A DNA stretch of 7,096 bases. Origin: Mycoplasmatota bacterium. GTDB lineage: Bacteria > Bacillota_I > Bacilli_A > Izemoplasmatales > Izemoplasmataceae. Numbering within the stretch: position 1 is the stretch's first letter; each line of letters opens with the position of its first letter. This document shows positions 5,360 through 7,096 of this stretch, in pieces. The notes below the pieces were generated by a model, which saw only the letters and a program-made list of their open reading frames with translations, was not told the origin of the DNA and did no database searches. The stretch lies in the NCBI GenBank assembly GCA_022712785.1, contig JAFLJX010000097.1:1-7096 (forward strand), written 5' to 3'. Position numbers and translations under genes: made by a program.

Positions 5360-5605
5360 AAATATACTTAAGATTAAAGCGAAAAACTTTAGATCATATT
5401 TATGTGTTAAAATGATTCATCCAAAGATGTCAATTTCATTTTTTATGGAATAACTTAAAGTTAAGAGTAGTTTAATGATATTTAAGAACGCAAAATTTTG
5501 AATATAGGTATGGAAGTAGGCACTTTTGGATCGTTGGTCTAAACAAAAAACAATTAAAAACTACATCAAGAACCAAACAATCAAGATCAAATAAAAGAAG
5601 TTTAA

Positions 5606-5743
5606 AAGCATACAAAGACACGTTTACGTATAGGCAAGAGTGCTGGTTATGGTTCTAACCCGGGTCTTTACTCAAAACCTATAGTTCTATCTTATGTAAC
5701 AATTATAAAATGTATACAACATAACAAGACATTTCGTTTATAA
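5606..5743 (+). pseudogene. Startless coding-like fragment, family unknown
   Basis: The frame from 5606 (after a TAA at 5603-5605) to TAA 5741-5743 reads like protein at its start: K-T-R-L-R-I-G-K-S-A-G-Y-G-S-N-P-G. The glycine pattern L-R-I-G-K-x-A-G-Y-G-S is reminiscent of RAMP-type proteins such as Csm5 of type III CRISPR systems, but this is only a visual resemblance. The local GC content is higher than in the surroundings (GGTTCTAACCCGGGTC). There is no start codon or ribosome-binding site. It is probably debris of an older gene. Confidence 0.2.
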
Positions 5744-5789
5744 TCTAAACAGTTATCGATTTAGGAATCTGTTTCGTTTATAATCTAAA
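5732..5789. repeat. 18-bp near-palindromic direct repeat pair, period 40 bp
   Basis: TTTCGTTTATAATCTAAA occurs exactly at 5732-5749 and 5772-5789. Each copy is an imperfect palindrome (14 of 18 positions symmetric) and contains TATAAT. An AAACAG/CTGTTT inverted repeat (5747-5752, 5769-5774) links the two. The second copy abuts the AGAGGTGGT ribosome-binding site at 5791-5799. Paired sites in this position are typical of an operator overlapping a promoter. Confidence 0.6.
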
Positions 5790-5802
5790 TAGAGGTGGTT
5801 AC

Positions 5803-5844
5803 ATGATTAAAAGAGCTGAATATATAGAAAAATTACTATCATGA
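5803..5844 (+). pseudogene. Truncated start of a possible DUF4143-type ATPase gene
   Basis: ATG 5803, with a good AGAGGTGGT site just before it, opens only 13 codons (M-I-K-R-A-E-Y-I-E-K-L-L-S) before a TGA. This resembles the beginning of the AAA/DUF4143 ATP-binding proteins, which start 'M-I-K-R-x-x-Y-x-x-x-L' before the Walker A segment. No Walker A or later part follows; the next 76 bp contain stops in all frames before the next gene. Inference: a gene reduced by internal deletion, with its control region kept. It might instead be a short leader peptide. Confidence 0.35.
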
Positions 5845-5920
5845 GCATTCACATCTAAGGCTAAACTTGAAAGATTTTAGTGTAAAAATGTATTAAGAAG
5901 AATCATATTGAGGTGAGATA

Positions 5921-7096
5921 ATGAAATATCAAGATGTTATAGTTTCATTGGTAAACTTAAATGGATTAATCCATGAAAGCAAAATTGAACAAATATGCAA
6001 ATCTCTGTTAATAGATATTAATGATGAGAAAATAAATCATTATTACCTAAGTGAAAACTATGTTGGTTATGAAAAAGGGTACTATACCCACGCTGCACTA
6101 TTCACATTGAAGGAAAAGAAAGACTTACTAGATATAAAAAATACAAACATATACTATACACCAACTATTGGTGAACTTGAATTCTACTTAGAAGAGGAAT
6201 ATTATGAAAAAAACAAAGAATACCATAAACTATTTAATTATTTGAATAGTTTTACTCGTAATCAAAAAATAACAGAAGACATAATTTTAGATTTAACTCT
6301 ACAGATAAAAATAGATCTTGATTTTAATCAAGTTCAGTATACTTTACTTAGTAATAGTATTGATCTTAGTGTAAACGAGTTCAAAGAGTATTTTGAACTA
6401 TTCTTTCAGTTTGCATCAACATTAAGAAGCTGGGTTAATAACGGGTTTACTATAAAAGAACTAGAAGAATCAATATCTAGTAGTAAAAAGGTAGGTAGAA
6501 ATGAGCCTTGCCCATGTGGTAGTGGAAAGAAATACAAAAAGTGTTGTTTAAACAAACCAATAGATGATTTTATTGATTCACAAATAAGCAATGAAAATGT
6601 TTTTAATGTATCTCGTGAGAAAAAGAAAAAAGTCGAAAATGATTTAATTAATCAAATGAAAAAAGTATATATTTCTATATCTGAAATTGAAGAACCTTCA
6701 CTAGAAGATTTAATTTCAGACATTAGTAACTTTGGAGCAGAATTCATAATCAATCAGAAACCACAAGAAATTCTAGGTAGTCTGCTTTTTGTTTTATTTA
6801 GGATACATCGTATCGATTTCTCAGAAAAAACTCAGGAGAAACTATTAAAAGCATTGAGAGTTTATGGTAAACGTGCCCCATTAGAAATATTATCTTTTTA
6901 CATAGAAAACAATTGTTTAGGTATTTTTTCAAAATTAGATTCACCTGAAATCAAATCAGTAATTAATAAAATATATATTCATAATGGATTGCAACCCTTT
7001 TCAAAAATACCAGTAAAGAATCCTTTTAAATTTTTAACAACAATATATGAAGATATGTTTTATGATGAGAGCTTAGTATATAGATATGAACAAGTG
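5921..7096 (+). CDS. SEC-C zinc-motif protein, 3' end outside the window
   Basis: ATG 5921, with GAGGTGAG at 5910-5917, opens 392 codons without a stop up to the window end, so the C-terminus is missing. Residues 191-209 form a SEC-C motif, V-G-R-N-E-P-C-P-C-G-S-G-K-K-Y-K-K-C-C, with zinc ligands Cys197, Cys199, Cys208 and Cys209 (C-x-C-x8-C-C). About 25 residues earlier, S-T-L-R-S-W-V-N-N-G-F-T-I-K-E-L matches the 'NTR-W-NNG-TP-EL' block that often precedes SEC-C motifs in Bacillota proteins. The first 80 residues may be a winged-helix-like region. No membrane segment or signal peptide is evident, and the protein is far smaller in domain content than SecA, with no helicase motifs. Specific function unknown. 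The SEC-C motif of SecA binds SecB, which is notable with a SecB-like gene upstream. Confidence 0.85.
   Translation, partial: MKYQDVIVSLVNLNGLIHESKIEQICKSLLIDINDEKINHYYLSENYVGYEKGYYTHAALFTLKEKKDLLDIKNTNIYYTPTIGELEFYLEEEYYEKNKEYHKLFNYLNSFTRNQKITEDIILDLTLQIKIDLDFNQVQYTLLSNSIDLSVNEFKEYFELFFQFASTLRSWVNNGFTIKELEESISSSKKVGRNEPCPCGSGKKYKKCCLNKPIDDFIDSQISNENVFNVSREKKKKVENDLINQMKKVYISISEIEEPSLEDLISDISNFGAEFIINQKPQEILGSLLFVLFRIHRIDFSEKTQEKLLKALRVYGKRAPLEILSFYIENNCLGIFSKLDSPEIKSVINKIYIHNGLQPFSKIPVKNPFKFLTTIYEDMFYDESLVYRYEQV

Larger units (their letters stand above)
5360..5802. other. Decayed intergenic stretch after the HicAB-SecB operon
   Basis: No intact gene is seen on either strand. There is a promoter-like TTATGTGTTAAAATG at 5400-5414, 14/15 identical to 4173-4187 in the hicA promoter, but nothing recognisable follows it. 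Open, startless stretches occur at about 5520-5660 and 5606-5743 in different frames and look like remains of a gene. The 18-bp repeat pair lies at the end. I find no convincing intrinsic terminator after the secB-like gene. Confidence 0.5.

Noticed and set aside
5372..5395. Weak stem-loop just after the secB-like gene as an operon terminator
   Set aside because: The stem needs a bulge and has no U-tract.
6406..6591. A 61-codon open frame on the minus strand
   Set aside because: It is antisense to the SEC-C motif of the long + strand gene, has no ribosome-binding site and no recognisable protein pattern. It is a shadow frame.

Overview
This is a roughly 7.1 kb, very AT-rich window with every recognisable gene on the + strand. 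The base composition, strong AGGAGG-like ribosome-binding sites, TTG starts, overlapping operons and TGA used as a stop suggest a low-GC Gram-positive (Bacillota-type) bacterium, or possibly a Mollicutes relative that uses the standard code. Genus cannot be fixed from the sequence. It reads as an accessory toxin-antitoxin/defence island: small operons separated by 450-560 bp of decayed, repeat-rich DNA.

Layout. (1) 1-1387: the 3' part of an AbiEi/DUF6088-like antitoxin gene and a complete AbiEii-family nucleotidyltransferase toxin gene, overlapping by 14 bp. (2) 1388-1840: a decayed IS3-type transposase start and two nearly identical 41-bp palindromes that flank a plausible promoter. (3) 1841-3689: a second, unrelated-looking AbiE-type pair (DUF6577-like winged-helix antitoxin plus AbiEii nucleotidyltransferase), overlapping by 8 bp and closed by an intrinsic terminator at 3688-3716. 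(4) 3717-4180: non-coding DNA with a tandem repeat, a long stem and a cluster of mutually exclusive hairpins. (5) 4178-5359: an extended -10 promoter with an overlapping 21-bp palindrome, then hicA, hicB, a 42-codon reading frame and a SecB-like chaperone gene, each touching or nearly touching the next. This is the layout of a toxin-antitoxin-chaperone (TAC) operon. The 42-codon frame lies in the -1 frame relative to the end of hicB and is best explained as the chaperone-addiction tail of HicB, separated from it by a frameshift. (6) 5360-5920: decayed DNA with an 18-bp repeat pair and the first 13 codons of a possible ATPase gene. (7) 5921-7096: a long open gene running off the window, encoding a SEC-C zinc-motif protein.

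How the parts relate. The two AbiE-like modules would each pair a DNA-binding antitoxin with a nucleotidyltransferase toxin; the palindromes before the second pair are good candidates for its autoregulatory operators. In the HicAB-SecB operon the chaperone would be needed for the antitoxin to fold and neutralise HicA. A SEC-C motif, the zinc motif by which SecA contacts SecB, in the next gene downstream of a SecB-like gene raises an untested possible link. All functional statements come from motif recognition by eye; no database search was run.
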